A stretch of 58,405 nucleotides of DNA from Fidelibacterota bacterium (lineage in GTDB: Bacteria; Fidelibacterota; UBA8477; JABMPR01): contig JAERTJ010000045.1 of assembly GCA_016844945.1 (NCBI GenBank), forward strand, positions 1 to 58,405. Direction: 5' to 3'. Positions 45,004 to 53,322 of this stretch are shown in pieces. How positions within the stretch are numbered: the stretch's first letter is position 1; each line of letters starts with the position of its first letter. Under the pieces are notes generated by a model. It had not been told where the DNA came from. It worked only from the letters and a program-made list of their open reading frames with translations, and did not search any database. The position numbers and the translations under genes were made by a program.

Positions 45004-46257
45004 CTATTTGAGGAAAAGTAATTTTCCTGAAGTCTTAACCGAAGTCCCGTTCCCAATCTGAAAATAGTAACTACCAGAGGCGAGTTCCTTGCCCTGCTTA
45101 TCCTTTCCCTGCCAGTGGTAATCATTTACCCCTGTTTGATTAATTGACTGCATAGAATGATAGACTTGTCGGCCCTGAGAATTAAAAATTCTGATCCTGT
45201 ACTCACCAGGCTGTGAAACCCAAAAGGGGATGGTTGTTTCCCCATTAAAAGGATTTGGGTAGGCATGGCTCAGAAGGTATTGTGTGGGTTGAACGGGCTC
45301 GTTCGTACCCTGGGCATCAACCAGGGGGTTAATCAACTCTGAAGATCCATCCGACTTTAAAATGAGTAGCGTACTATCCTCCAGAGCAATCCAGGGGAGG
45401 CTTGATGCTAGACCATCAGGTGGCGGGGTACTCATCACAGCATTGTGATTACTGCGATCCACACCCAGGGGGATGTTGTCTGCAGAGCCACCAGTATGAT
45501 AGTGAATATCTGTGCTTCTGGATCGACGGTAGGCATACAGATCATCACCATCTGTGAGAATAAAATTCTTGATGTTTGAGGGCTGCTGAGATTCGAGGAT
45601 GGTAAGAGCTTCTGTGATACCATCCAAAACGGTGTTGGATGTTTCGATATTCTTCATGATCCAGAAAAAGAATAACTCCGAATCAACCACATGACTCCAA
45701 CCACTTCCATCCCATGGACCATCGCCATGTGTTGCAGGTGGATGGAGATTTAACCAATCATCTCCAATAAGATTCCGGAGCTTGGTTTTATTCAGATCAC
45801 CGTTGTGACCAAAGCTGAAATGTCTGTTATCTGATGTAGTATAAAGAAATGGGTGAGGGTTCTCAATATTGCCTGCTCCCGAGCTGGTAATCCTGAGATG
45901 CCCCAATAAGACTTTCACAGTATCTGGCCAGAGCAATTCAGCTGCTTCGGGGTAAAAATTATCATCCCCAAAGGCTTCTTGAGCCGAACGCGTCGATTGA
46001 AGGAGCATGGTGCCATTAAATATAGAATGACTGGTCATTCCCCATCCATCTTCATTACAATAGGGCCAACCTCCAGAGCCACCCTGGAGCCGAAATTCTT
46101 CCAGTTCTGCCATCATGTATGGATTGTAATCAGAATCAGTCCCTGGACGACTCAATGAATGTTCTGGAAGTGCAATGATTCCCATCATTCGGCAGGATTG
46201 TACAGGTCTTGCAAGGATCAGCAGAACCAGAATTCCCAGGTACACTTTAACGTTCAT
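45004..46257 (-). CDS. Secreted class II glutamine-amidotransferase-like Ntn hydrolase with C-terminal sorting domain
   Basis: This 417-residue protein has a signal peptide whose predicted signal-peptidase site V-Q-S|C (after residue 21) leaves Cys22 as the first mature residue. The mature sequence C-R-M-M-G-I-I matches the M-C-R-L-L-G-Y start of EgtC/YafJ-type amidotransferases, where Cys is the N-terminal nucleophile. Other matches are G-H-L-R-I-T-S-S-G-A, H-P-F and F-G-H-N-G-D-L (the Asn-Gly-Asp oxyanion region). After the Ntn domain (~22-300) comes a tail from ~330, Y-P-N-P-F-N-G, for sorting. A TTG at 46263 would add two residues. It probably hydrolyses an amide outside the cytoplasm; substrate unknown. 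Confidence 0.82.
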   Translation of the reverse strand: MNVKVYLGILVLLILARPVQSCRMMGIIALPEHSLSRPGTDSDYNPYMMAELEEFRLQGGSGGWPYCNEDGWGMTSHSIFNGTMLLQSTRSAQEAFGDDNFYPEAAELLWPDTVKVLLGHLRITSSGAGNIENPHPFLYTTSDNRHFSFGHNGDLNKTKLRNLIGDDWLNLHPPATHGDGPWDGSGWSHVVDSELFFFWIMKNIETSNTVLDGITEALTILESQQPSNIKNFILTDGDDLYAYRRSRSTDIHYHTGGSADNIPLGVDRSNHNAVMSTPPPDGLASSLPWIALEDSTLLILKSDGSSELINPLVDAQGTNEPVQPTQYLLSHAYPNPFNGETTIPFWVSQPGEYRIRIFNSQGRQVYHSMQSINQTGVNDYHWQGKDKQGKELASGSYYFQIGNGTSVKTSGKLLFLK

Positions 46258-46372
46258 AGGCAAAAGGTAATTTCTGAATGGTTCGAATAAAAGGAAATGG
46301 TTGTGAAAGTGAGATATTGCATTTTTAAACGGATGCTGTTTCTCGGTTGTATCCAGTCGAAGGAATACTAAT

Positions 46373-47344
46373 TTGAGCCTGATGGTTAAATTTCAAACCC
46401 CTCAATTTGAGCCAGCCAACTGGTTACCCAACGGTCACTTCCAAACGGTTTTTGCATCTCTTGTCATGCCCGTACCCTTCCCCAATTATCGACGTGAGGT
46501 CATAGAATTACCAGATGGTGATATCACCGCTGCTGATTGGGTGGATGGGGAGGACGACAAGCCCCTCCTGGTTTTGATACATGGGATGGAAGGCAGCTCA
46601 ACCAGTCGGTATGCCAGGTTATTGATGAGTGAATGTGAGGCTCGAGGATGGCGTGGTGTTGTGCTACATATGCGCAGTTGTGGGGGCTTGGTTAATCGAC
46701 ACAAAACCTTTTACCACGCTGGGTTTTACCAGGACATTCAATATTTTATCGAAGAATTTTTACCAGCCCGAAACATTGCAGGACCTTGTTTTCTCGCCGG
46801 AGTTTCTTTGGGAGGATCTCAGGTGGCTCACTATCTGGCGAAGGGATCTCCTAAAGGGCATGTCAATGCGTCCGTTATGATCTCAACGCCATTGGATTTG
46901 GGCGCTTCAGCGGATTTCCTGAACACATGGTTAAGTCAACAATACGTGATTCGATTTAGGCGAACCCTCCTGGCGAAGTATAAAAAGAAAGCAGTACTCC
47001 TTAAGGGTCATGTCATGTTGGAAGACCTGGCACGTGCCAGAACGTTTTGGGATCTGGATAACTCCGCTACAGCACCCATTCATGGGTTTAAAGACGCAGT
47101 GCATTATTATAGAGAAATGAGTGCAAAAAACTGTTTGCAGGATATCCAGGTGCCTACACTTTATCTTGCCTCAAGGGATGATCCATTTGTTCCCGAAGAT
47201 TCGATGCCAGACCGACAGGTTCAAAACGGAAATTTCACATCACTATTAACCCGTCATGGAGGCCACGTAGGGTTTGTCGATCATTATGGCCAGTCCTGGA
47301 TGACACCAACAGTTTTTAAATATTTTTCGAGTTTTGAAGTTTAG
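46373..47344 (+). CDS. YheT-type alpha/beta hydrolase
   Basis: This 323-residue hydrolase of the COG0429/YheT group starts P-A-N-W-L-P-N-G-H-F-Q-T-V, the N-terminal hallmark. The nucleophile is in G-V-S-L-G-G, the acid in S-R-D-D-P-F-V-P and the His in H-G-G-H-V-G-F. Members are esterases of unclear substrate, often linked to lipid metabolism. The TTG start at 46373 is favoured over ATG 46382 because AAGGA lies 8 bp before it. The gene is divergent from the amidotransferase-like gene. Confidence 0.85.
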   Translation: MSLMVKFQTPQFEPANWLPNGHFQTVFASLVMPVPFPNYRREVIELPDGDITAADWVDGEDDKPLLVLIHGMEGSSTSRYARLLMSECEARGWRGVVLHMRSCGGLVNRHKTFYHAGFYQDIQYFIEEFLPARNIAGPCFLAGVSLGGSQVAHYLAKGSPKGHVNASVMISTPLDLGASADFLNTWLSQQYVIRFRRTLLAKYKKKAVLLKGHVMLEDLARARTFWDLDNSATAPIHGFKDAVHYYREMSAKNCLQDIQVPTLYLASRDDPFVPEDSMPDRQVQNGNFTSLLTRHGGHVGFVDHYGQSWMTPTVFKYFSSFEV

Positions 47345-47366
47345 ACTTAAGTATAGAAAAGAGGAA

Positions 47367-48578
47367 ATGATGAAAAGAATATTAATGATGGTTTTTGTGA
47401 TCAGCATGCTCCTGATTTTGAACTTCTGTGAGAAGCAGCCCGAGATCTCACAGGAACGCTTCCAGATGTTGTCTGATACAGTTTCCAAAGAAATGGATTA
47501 TGAGCCGTGGATGGACTTTAGCTATGAGTTAAGTAAGAATTATCCTCATGAATATGTTGCCGGTATGGTCCTGGTACAATCCGCAGAACGCTCAATTATG
47601 GAACAGGATGCAGAACGGTTTACAAAAATCTTTGACTTGCTCAAAAACTATCCTGAAGAGGGTGCACTGGAGATGGTAGACCAGATCGCATTCGGTAATC
47701 GCCTTGCCTGGATTATGTCAGACCAGATGTTGCTTTTCAATCTGGCACCTGAAGTCATTGAATTCACCATCAATAAATTCAAAACCCATGAAGACAGTCT
47801 CAAATGGAGAGATGAATTGGGCGCTATGATCTATGATACCCAGGCCAGTGTTTATGAAAACCTGGAAGAGCGAGAAAAGGCTCTTGAAGCCTATAACATT
47901 GCGCTGGGTTACATGGAGCAACCTGAGACTTTACTCCGTAGAGGTTTAATCCTGGAAGATCAACAAAATTTTGAAGCAGCGCTTGAGGATTTTGTAACAG
48001 CTATGGGTTTATCACCCAACCAGCAAATGATTATACAAAAAGTAAGAGATACCTATTCAAAATTGAATCCTGAGGAAGATGCCCAGGCGTTTATTGACGA
48101 TCTAATGCTAAGCATGGAGGAAGGACGCAAAGAGGAAGTCCTTTCCGAGTCATTCTTTATAGATGCACCTGCCTATAAGTTCACTGATTTTGAGGGTCGC
48201 GTACTGGATAATACAACGATGCTGGGCAAGGTGGTCTTTGTCGACTTCTGGGCGACCTGGTGTAATCCCTGTCGACGTGAATTACCTGAATTCCAGGCCT
48301 TCTACGATCTATATAAAGAAAATCCTCGGGTTGCATTTGTAGCAGCTTCCACTGACCGGGAGCAAGAAAAAGTTGAGCCTTATATTGCAGAGATGGGATT
48401 CACCTTTCCCGTTGCATTCGCTGATGAGAATGCCAACAATTTTGGTGTGGAAGGTATCCCAAGTCTGTTTATAATAGGACCAGAAGGAAAAATCCGTTAC
48501 AAGATAGTAGGCTTTGACCCTGACAAAGACTTTGTCAAGGAGATGAGTTGGCGCCTGGAGAGTCTGTTAGATAGCTAA
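47367..48578 (+). CDS. Exported TlpA/thioredoxin-like protein with TPR-like central region
   Basis: The chosen start ATG 47367 gives 403 residues with an export signal (M-M-K-R-I-L ... L-I-L-N-F-C); GAGG lies just before it, while the open frame from 47334 lacks support. The Cys at about 21 could be lipidated, though the Phe before it is not typical of a lipobox. The middle (~60-250) is helical with TPR-like repeats. The C-terminal ~140 residues are a thioredoxin-fold domain with F-W-A-T-W-C-N-P-C-R and a cis-Pro in G-I-P-S. It would do thiol-disulfide exchange in the periplasm, perhaps in cytochrome or outer-membrane protein biogenesis. It is followed by the BamA-like gene after 22 bp. Confidence 0.85.
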   Translation: MMKRILMMVFVISMLLILNFCEKQPEISQERFQMLSDTVSKEMDYEPWMDFSYELSKNYPHEYVAGMVLVQSAERSIMEQDAERFTKIFDLLKNYPEEGALEMVDQIAFGNRLAWIMSDQMLLFNLAPEVIEFTINKFKTHEDSLKWRDELGAMIYDTQASVYENLEEREKALEAYNIALGYMEQPETLLRRGLILEDQQNFEAALEDFVTAMGLSPNQQMIIQKVRDTYSKLNPEEDAQAFIDDLMLSMEEGRKEEVLSESFFIDAPAYKFTDFEGRVLDNTTMLGKVVFVDFWATWCNPCRRELPEFQAFYDLYKENPRVAFVAASTDREQEKVEPYIAEMGFTFPVAFADENANNFGVEGIPSLFIIGPEGKIRYKIVGFDPDKDFVKEMSWRLESLLDS

Positions 48579-48600
48579 TAGTAACCGGAAGGAGAGTGAT

Positions 48601-49893
48601 ATGATTCGCAAAGTATTATTGATTGTACTAGTCATTGGAGTCGTCATTGGGCAAGCAGAAGAAGCAAAATCTGGATGGAGTTGGGGTGGTGTACCTGCAG
48701 TAGCCTATAACTCAGATAATGGATTTACTTATGGGATCATTTTACAGCCATTCCATTATGGTGATGGATCGATGTACCCTGACTACCTGTTTTCAATCTA
48801 CTCTGAACTTTCAAGAACCACAAAAGGTGGTGGGGTCAACAAGCTGTTCTTTGATTCAAAATATCTCATGCCCAGGGATATTCGGGTCACAAGTGAGCTG
48901 AGCCTCCTCACTGAAAAACTCTTACCCTTTTATGGCTTTAACGGCTACCATAGCGAATACCGTCAGGGATATGAAATAGAAGATTCTACAGACGCCTATA
49001 TATCCCGCACCTATTATCGTCATGCACGGGAACAGTTCCGTTTTACCGCAGATTTTCAAAAACAGATTGTTCACCCGAAAGTGCGGGGAATACTGGGCTT
49101 GGGCTTTCTGAATACAACAACTGGGAATGTTGATGTGGCAGATATTAATGATAAGGCTGATGACGAAACCACTGATCTGCCAGCAATCTCTGGTTCCACA
49201 TATTTGTTCGAAAAATATTTACAGAATGATTGGATCCCAGATGAAGAAGCTGATGGAGGAGCCACCAATTATTTGAAACTGGGGCTTGTCTATGATTCTC
49301 GTGACCAGGAAGCAAATCCTATGTCAGGTATGTGGACAGAAGCACTGATTACTGTTGCGCCTGAGTTTTTGGGAACAGAAACACCATATACATTACTCAC
49401 ACTTACCCATCGTCAATATTTTACCCTCATCGAAAACGACCTCTCCTTCGCGTATCGATTGGGTTACCAGGGTAACATCAGTGGTCAGGCACCCTTCTAT
49501 ATGTTGCCATTCTACATGAGTAGCTATAAGATGGAAGAGGGTCTTGGAGGATCCAAATCACTCCGCGGTATCCTGAAAAATCGTATCGTAGGTAATGCGA
49601 CCTATTTCACAAATCTGGAATTTAGATGGAAGTTCTTCCGAACAGTAGTGGGTGGACAGAATCTATACCTGGCTCTTAATGGATTTACAGATATTGGTCA
49701 GGTCCTTACACCGTATGAAGTTGAAGGTGAAACTCTTCCTGAAGTTTCTGAAGAGGGTGTCCATGTTGCCTATGGAGCAGGCTTCCGCATTGCATTGAAT
49801 GAAAATTTCATTGTTGCCATCGATTATGGAATGGCAAAAGATCCTCAGGACGGAAACGCAGGCATGTATATTGGGTTAGGATACCTGTACTAA
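48601..49893 (+). CDS. BamA/Omp85-like surface antigen protein
   Basis: This 430-residue outer membrane beta-barrel has a signal peptide (to about 18). Y-D-S-R-D-Q-E-A-N-P and G-G-S-K-S-L-R-G are typical of the Omp85 barrel (the VRGF-like lid and strand motifs). The terminal strand, G-M-Y-I-G-L-G-Y-L-Y, ends in an aromatic residue. POTRA domains are absent, so it resembles the short surface-antigen (DUF5982/Bac_surface_Ag) proteins rather than BamA itself. GGAGAG before the ATG is a good ribosome binding site. Its role in insertion or transport is not clear; it probably shares the thioredoxin-like gene's transcript. Confidence 0.8.
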   Translation: MIRKVLLIVLVIGVVIGQAEEAKSGWSWGGVPAVAYNSDNGFTYGIILQPFHYGDGSMYPDYLFSIYSELSRTTKGGGVNKLFFDSKYLMPRDIRVTSELSLLTEKLLPFYGFNGYHSEYRQGYEIEDSTDAYISRTYYRHAREQFRFTADFQKQIVHPKVRGILGLGFLNTTTGNVDVADINDKADDETTDLPAISGSTYLFEKYLQNDWIPDEEADGGATNYLKLGLVYDSRDQEANPMSGMWTEALITVAPEFLGTETPYTLLTLTHRQYFTLIENDLSFAYRLGYQGNISGQAPFYMLPFYMSSYKMEEGLGGSKSLRGILKNRIVGNATYFTNLEFRWKFFRTVVGGQNLYLALNGFTDIGQVLTPYEVEGETLPEVSEEGVHVAYGAGFRIALNENFIVAIDYGMAKDPQDGNAGMYIGLGYLY

Positions 49894-50259
49894 ACCCACC
49901 ACAAAATCATATATAAGTGATCAATCAAGGCGCGGATTCAAATCTGCGCTTTGTGTATACAGGAACGTCTGATAGCCTTACAAACCAGTTTTCAAGCGAG
50001 CTTGCCAGCTCAAACTGGTTTTACGCCCCCCCATCAAACGTTGACACCCGCTTGGCTACCCCGAAAACAGATGTAACCCATCGAATTGAGTGACCGTTAC
50101 GTAATCAGATTCTCTTTTGGATTTCGACCTGATTTGTTAGTTTATTCCCGAACACCTCAAAACTTTTTGAATGCTATCATGAACCTTATGCAAGGGTATT
50201 GCGTCAGCTCTGTACCTGATGCCTGTCCCTTTGAAATAACTCAAATATGGGAGTGAAAC
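49894..50259. other. 366-bp intergenic region with a terminator-like hairpin and a nested inverted repeat
   Basis: No gene is seen. AAGGCGCGGA (49927-49936) and TCTGCGCTTT (49943-49952) form a terminator-like stem. AAACCAGTTT (49982-49991) and AAACTGGTTT (50012-50021) enclose GAGCT-tgcc-AGCTC, giving a two-part hairpin of unknown role. The rest includes the leader of the thiolase-like gene with a GGGAG/GTGA ribosome binding site. Confidence 0.5.
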
Positions 50260-51684
50260 ATGATCAAATTCAGTAAACAACAGCTCAAAATTCCACAAAT
50301 GAGCAAGCCTGTTTATCTGGTCACTGGCGGTATGTCGAAGTTTGACAGAGCCATACCTGAAAAAAGAACTGAAGAGCTGGTAATAGATGCTTTTCTGGAG
50401 GCTGCCGAATTTGTCAAGAAATCCCCTGAGGAGTTGAAACGTTATATCCATAGTTGCTATTATGGTCATTTTGCAGATCATTTTGGTGACCAGCTGCTGG
50501 GGGAAGCAGTCATACATGATCGCCTCGGTCTAGATCCACTAGGTAATGTAGGTATCAAAACAGGTGGAGCCACAGGAGGCTCTACCATCTGGGAAGCATA
50601 CAAAGCAGTTGCTTCTGGCTATTCTGATACCGCCCTTGCTATGGGCTGGGAACGGATGGATGAAGTACCGACTGACGAGGGAAATCACTACATCGCCTCT
50701 GCGGCCGATAAAGATTGGGAAACCCCCATGGGTCACATTTACACAGGCTATTATGCTGTTATGGCACAGAAATACTGGCAGGTGTTCGGGAAGGAAGAGG
50801 ACTCTTTCAGACGCACACTGGCAGAAATCGCTGTAAAAAATAAAGGCTATGCCCGCATGAATCCCCATGCCCAGAGCCCCATGAAAATCACAGTAGAAGA
50901 TGTACTCAATTCACCCATCGTTGCCCATCCATTACGTGCGCTGGATTGTTGCCTTATGAGTGTAGGTGCCTCATGTGTTATCCTGGCTGATGAGAAAACA
51001 GCTTACGAACTTACTGACAATCCGCTCCTGCTTTATACCTCAGCAGGGTCACACACGCTGAGAGTTGCAGACCGGCGGGATATGGATATTCCATTGCTTC
51101 CCAATGAAACACCAGATCAATACAAAGATCTAGGTGTGCGCTTTCCTGGGGGTGATAGATATCCTGGTTTTACCGGGTTTCTGGCCGCGCGAATGGCTGC
51201 CCATTACGCCTATGGAATGGCAGGCATTGTAGACCCCACCGAAGACCTTGACCTGGTTGAATTGCACGATGCCTTTACAATTAGCGATATCCAGACCTAT
51301 GAAGATATAGGTATCAGACCCTATGGTGAAGGTCGGACCTATGTGGAATCTGGTGACTGTTATCATACAAATCCATTCACTGGGCAACCTGGAAAATTAC
51401 CAGCCAATCTCTCTGGTGGACTCATCGGCTGTATGCACGCCGTGGGTGCTACGGGAATCATGCAGGTCATAGAGGTGGCTCAACACATCTGGGGGCGTTG
51501 GGCTGAGATGCACGGTGATGAAGACAAATGGAAACGTTTCAATCGAGTAAAACCAGATGATTGGACGGACCTTCAGGTAAGGAATGCAAAACGCGGACTG
51601 GCAATTAGCCATGCTGGTGTTGGATCCCATGTGACTGCCACAGTGCTTGTTCACCCGGATCATCAACTGGAAAGGAGGGACTAA
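50260..51684 (+). CDS. Thiolase-like protein (SCP-x/acetyl-CoA acetyltransferase family) without the usual nucleophilic Cys
   Basis: This 474-residue protein has the thiolase fold pattern, including D-L-V-E-L-H-D-A-F and G-L-I-G-C-M-H-A-V-G-A-T-G with the catalytic His region. Where thiolases have C-A-S-G, it has G-G-A-T-G-G-S (about 102-108), so the acylated Cys appears replaced by Gly. It may be a thioester-binding partner that acts differently, as in thiolase-like/DUF35 complexes. The next gene, 1 bp after its stop, encodes a DUF35-type protein, a pairing known from ketothiolase complexes of archaea and bacteria. No HMG-CoA synthase gene is seen nearby. Confidence 0.8.
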   Translation: MIKFSKQQLKIPQMSKPVYLVTGGMSKFDRAIPEKRTEELVIDAFLEAAEFVKKSPEELKRYIHSCYYGHFADHFGDQLLGEAVIHDRLGLDPLGNVGIKTGGATGGSTIWEAYKAVASGYSDTALAMGWERMDEVPTDEGNHYIASAADKDWETPMGHIYTGYYAVMAQKYWQVFGKEEDSFRRTLAEIAVKNKGYARMNPHAQSPMKITVEDVLNSPIVAHPLRALDCCLMSVGASCVILADEKTAYELTDNPLLLYTSAGSHTLRVADRRDMDIPLLPNETPDQYKDLGVRFPGGDRYPGFTGFLAARMAAHYAYGMAGIVDPTEDLDLVELHDAFTISDIQTYEDIGIRPYGEGRTYVESGDCYHTNPFTGQPGKLPANLSGGLIGCMHAVGATGIMQVIEVAQHIWGRWAEMHGDEDKWKRFNRVKPDDWTDLQVRNAKRGLAISHAGVGSHVTATVLVHPDHQLERRD

Positions 51685-51685
51685 A

Positions 51686-52276
51686 ATGAGTGGCGAAAAT
51701 AGAGGAACAGTAAAAGTCGAAAATGGCCGCTATAGAGTTTCAGGAAATTTTCACTATGCCTTCCCAAATGATCCCATCTGGGATGAAAGTGGAAAACTCC
51801 TGGGGATAACCAATCCAGCTGATATGACACATATTCATGCCTATGGGGGCGAAGCACCATTCTTTGAGAACCTCAGCAATGCCAAGTTACTGGGCACCAA
51901 ATGTGCTAATCCAAACTGTGAAACATATGATTCAGTCTATATCCCATACCGCATCCATTGTCCTGATTGCCTCATGCGGAATGAGGAGGTTGACCTGACA
52001 GAACTTGCGCGTAAAGGAGCCAGTGTGCACACCTTTATGATTACCGAGCGAACCGGTGCATTTAACACCCTGGAAAAACCTATTCGATTTGTGAATGTCG
52101 AGTTTGAAGGTGTGTCAACAATCCTGATGGGATATCTATCAATTGGAGAACCTGAAATTGGGATGAAAGTTGTGCCAATATTTCAGACAAAATCCCCTAC
52201 ATATACCATCATGGATTTGTCCTGGGTACCTGCAGGTACAAATATTGAAGATTTGCCTGAAGGTTTCAGCTTCTAG
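51686..52276 (+). CDS. DUF35/OB-fold zinc-ribbon protein, partner of the thiolase-like protein
   Basis: This 196-residue protein starts at ATG 51686 after AAGGAGGG, inside a longer frame opening at 51647. Two CxxC-like pairs, K-C-A-N-P-N-C and H-C-P-D-C, form the zinc ribbon (rubredoxin-like), followed by an OB-fold half with I-P-Y and V-P-I-F segments. Such proteins bind acyl-CoA for thiolases and channel substrate. The gene pair is probably one transcript and ends in a terminator at 52306. Confidence 0.85.
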   Translation: MSGENRGTVKVENGRYRVSGNFHYAFPNDPIWDESGKLLGITNPADMTHIHAYGGEAPFFENLSNAKLLGTKCANPNCETYDSVYIPYRIHCPDCLMRNEEVDLTELARKGASVHTFMITERTGAFNTLEKPIRFVNVEFEGVSTILMGYLSIGEPEIGMKVVPIFQTKSPTYTIMDLSWVPAGTNIEDLPEGFSF

Positions 52277-52305
52277 CCAATACATTCAAAACATAATGTT
52301 AAAAC

Positions 52306-52336
52306 AAAGAGGCTGCCATGTGGTAGCCTCTTTTGG
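52306..52336 (+). terminator. Rho-independent terminator after the thiolase-like/DUF35 pair
   Basis: AAAGAGGCTGCCA (52306-52318) pairs with TGGTAGCCTCTTT (52321-52333, one G.U) with a short loop, then T. Confidence 0.85.
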
Positions 52337-52461
52337 TTACGAATGAAACAAAACATAGAGTAATCCGTTGACCATGAGCTAAGACAAATGCTTTTCCTTG
52401 GTATGGAAGGAGATAGGTCTATTTTTGCACAGGTGAATACAATAAATCAGGAGTTGACCCG

Positions 52462-53322
52462 TTGAATAGTTTTGTAGAATGGTGGCAGCATCTGCCATCT
52501 CAGATGGATCCAGTAATCTTTAGTATCGGAAACTTTCCCTTGCGCTGGTATGGAACCATGTACATTGCCTCATTTGCAGTTACTTATTTGGTGGCGAAGT
52601 ATCGAATCAAAGATGAAAAGTTACCCTATACTCTGGATTTTGTAGCTGACGCAATCATGTGGGCAATTATCGGTGTGATTCTTGGGGGCAGATTGGGATA
52701 TGTAATATTTTATGGTTTTGAGGATTTGCTTCAGGATCCATTCCGAATTATTTCACCAGTTGCCAAGATAAATGGATCCTGGAAATTCACCGGGATTTCG
52801 GGGATGTCATATCATGGTGGAATATCAGGAGTAGCCATTGCGTTCTGGTTATATGCCCGCAAACATAAAATGAGATATTTTGTTCTCACTGATTTAATCA
52901 TGGTGGGAATACCCCTGGGCTTCACCTTTGGACGAATTGGTAACTTTATCAATGGTGAACTTTATGGGCGTGTGACAGAGAGCTGGATTGGTATGTATTT
53001 TCCCCATGCTGGTGATGGTCTATTACGACACCCATCCCAACTCTATGAAGCATTTTTTGAAGGAATTGTCGTTTTTGCCTTTGTGTGGGCATTCCGAAAA
53101 AAATCTCCCTTCCCTGGTTTTCTTTCAGGTCTATACATTTTTGGCTATGGGTTTGTCAGGTTCTTTATAGAGTTCTTCAGGCAACCAGATGCCCACCTCG
53201 GTTTTGTGTTCTTGAATTTAAGTATGGGGCAGATGCTCTGTCTTGGAATGTTGGTGGCAGCTGGCCTGGTATGGTACATGGGTTACACCCAACACCAGAA
53301 AATTGAAGGATCCAAGACTTGA
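52462..53322 (+). CDS. lgt: Prolipoprotein diacylglyceryl transferase
   Basis: This 286-residue inner membrane enzyme moves diacylglyceryl from phosphatidylglycerol to the lipobox Cys of prolipoproteins. It has about seven membrane segments, the Lgt signature G-R-I-G-N-F-I-N-G-E and H-P-S-Q-L-Y-E-A. The N-terminus P-L-R-W-Y-G is characteristic. The TTG start at 52462 has AGGAG 8 bp upstream. Its last bases overlap the next gene's TTG start. Lipoprotein substrates such as the proteins at 24379 and 36449 occur in the window. Confidence 0.95.
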   Translation: MNSFVEWWQHLPSQMDPVIFSIGNFPLRWYGTMYIASFAVTYLVAKYRIKDEKLPYTLDFVADAIMWAIIGVILGGRLGYVIFYGFEDLLQDPFRIISPVAKINGSWKFTGISGMSYHGGISGVAIAFWLYARKHKMRYFVLTDLIMVGIPLGFTFGRIGNFINGELYGRVTESWIGMYFPHAGDGLLRHPSQLYEAFFEGIVVFAFVWAFRKKSPFPGFLSGLYIFGYGFVRFFIEFFRQPDAHLGFVFLNLSMGQMLCLGMLVAAGLVWYMGYTQHQKIEGSKT

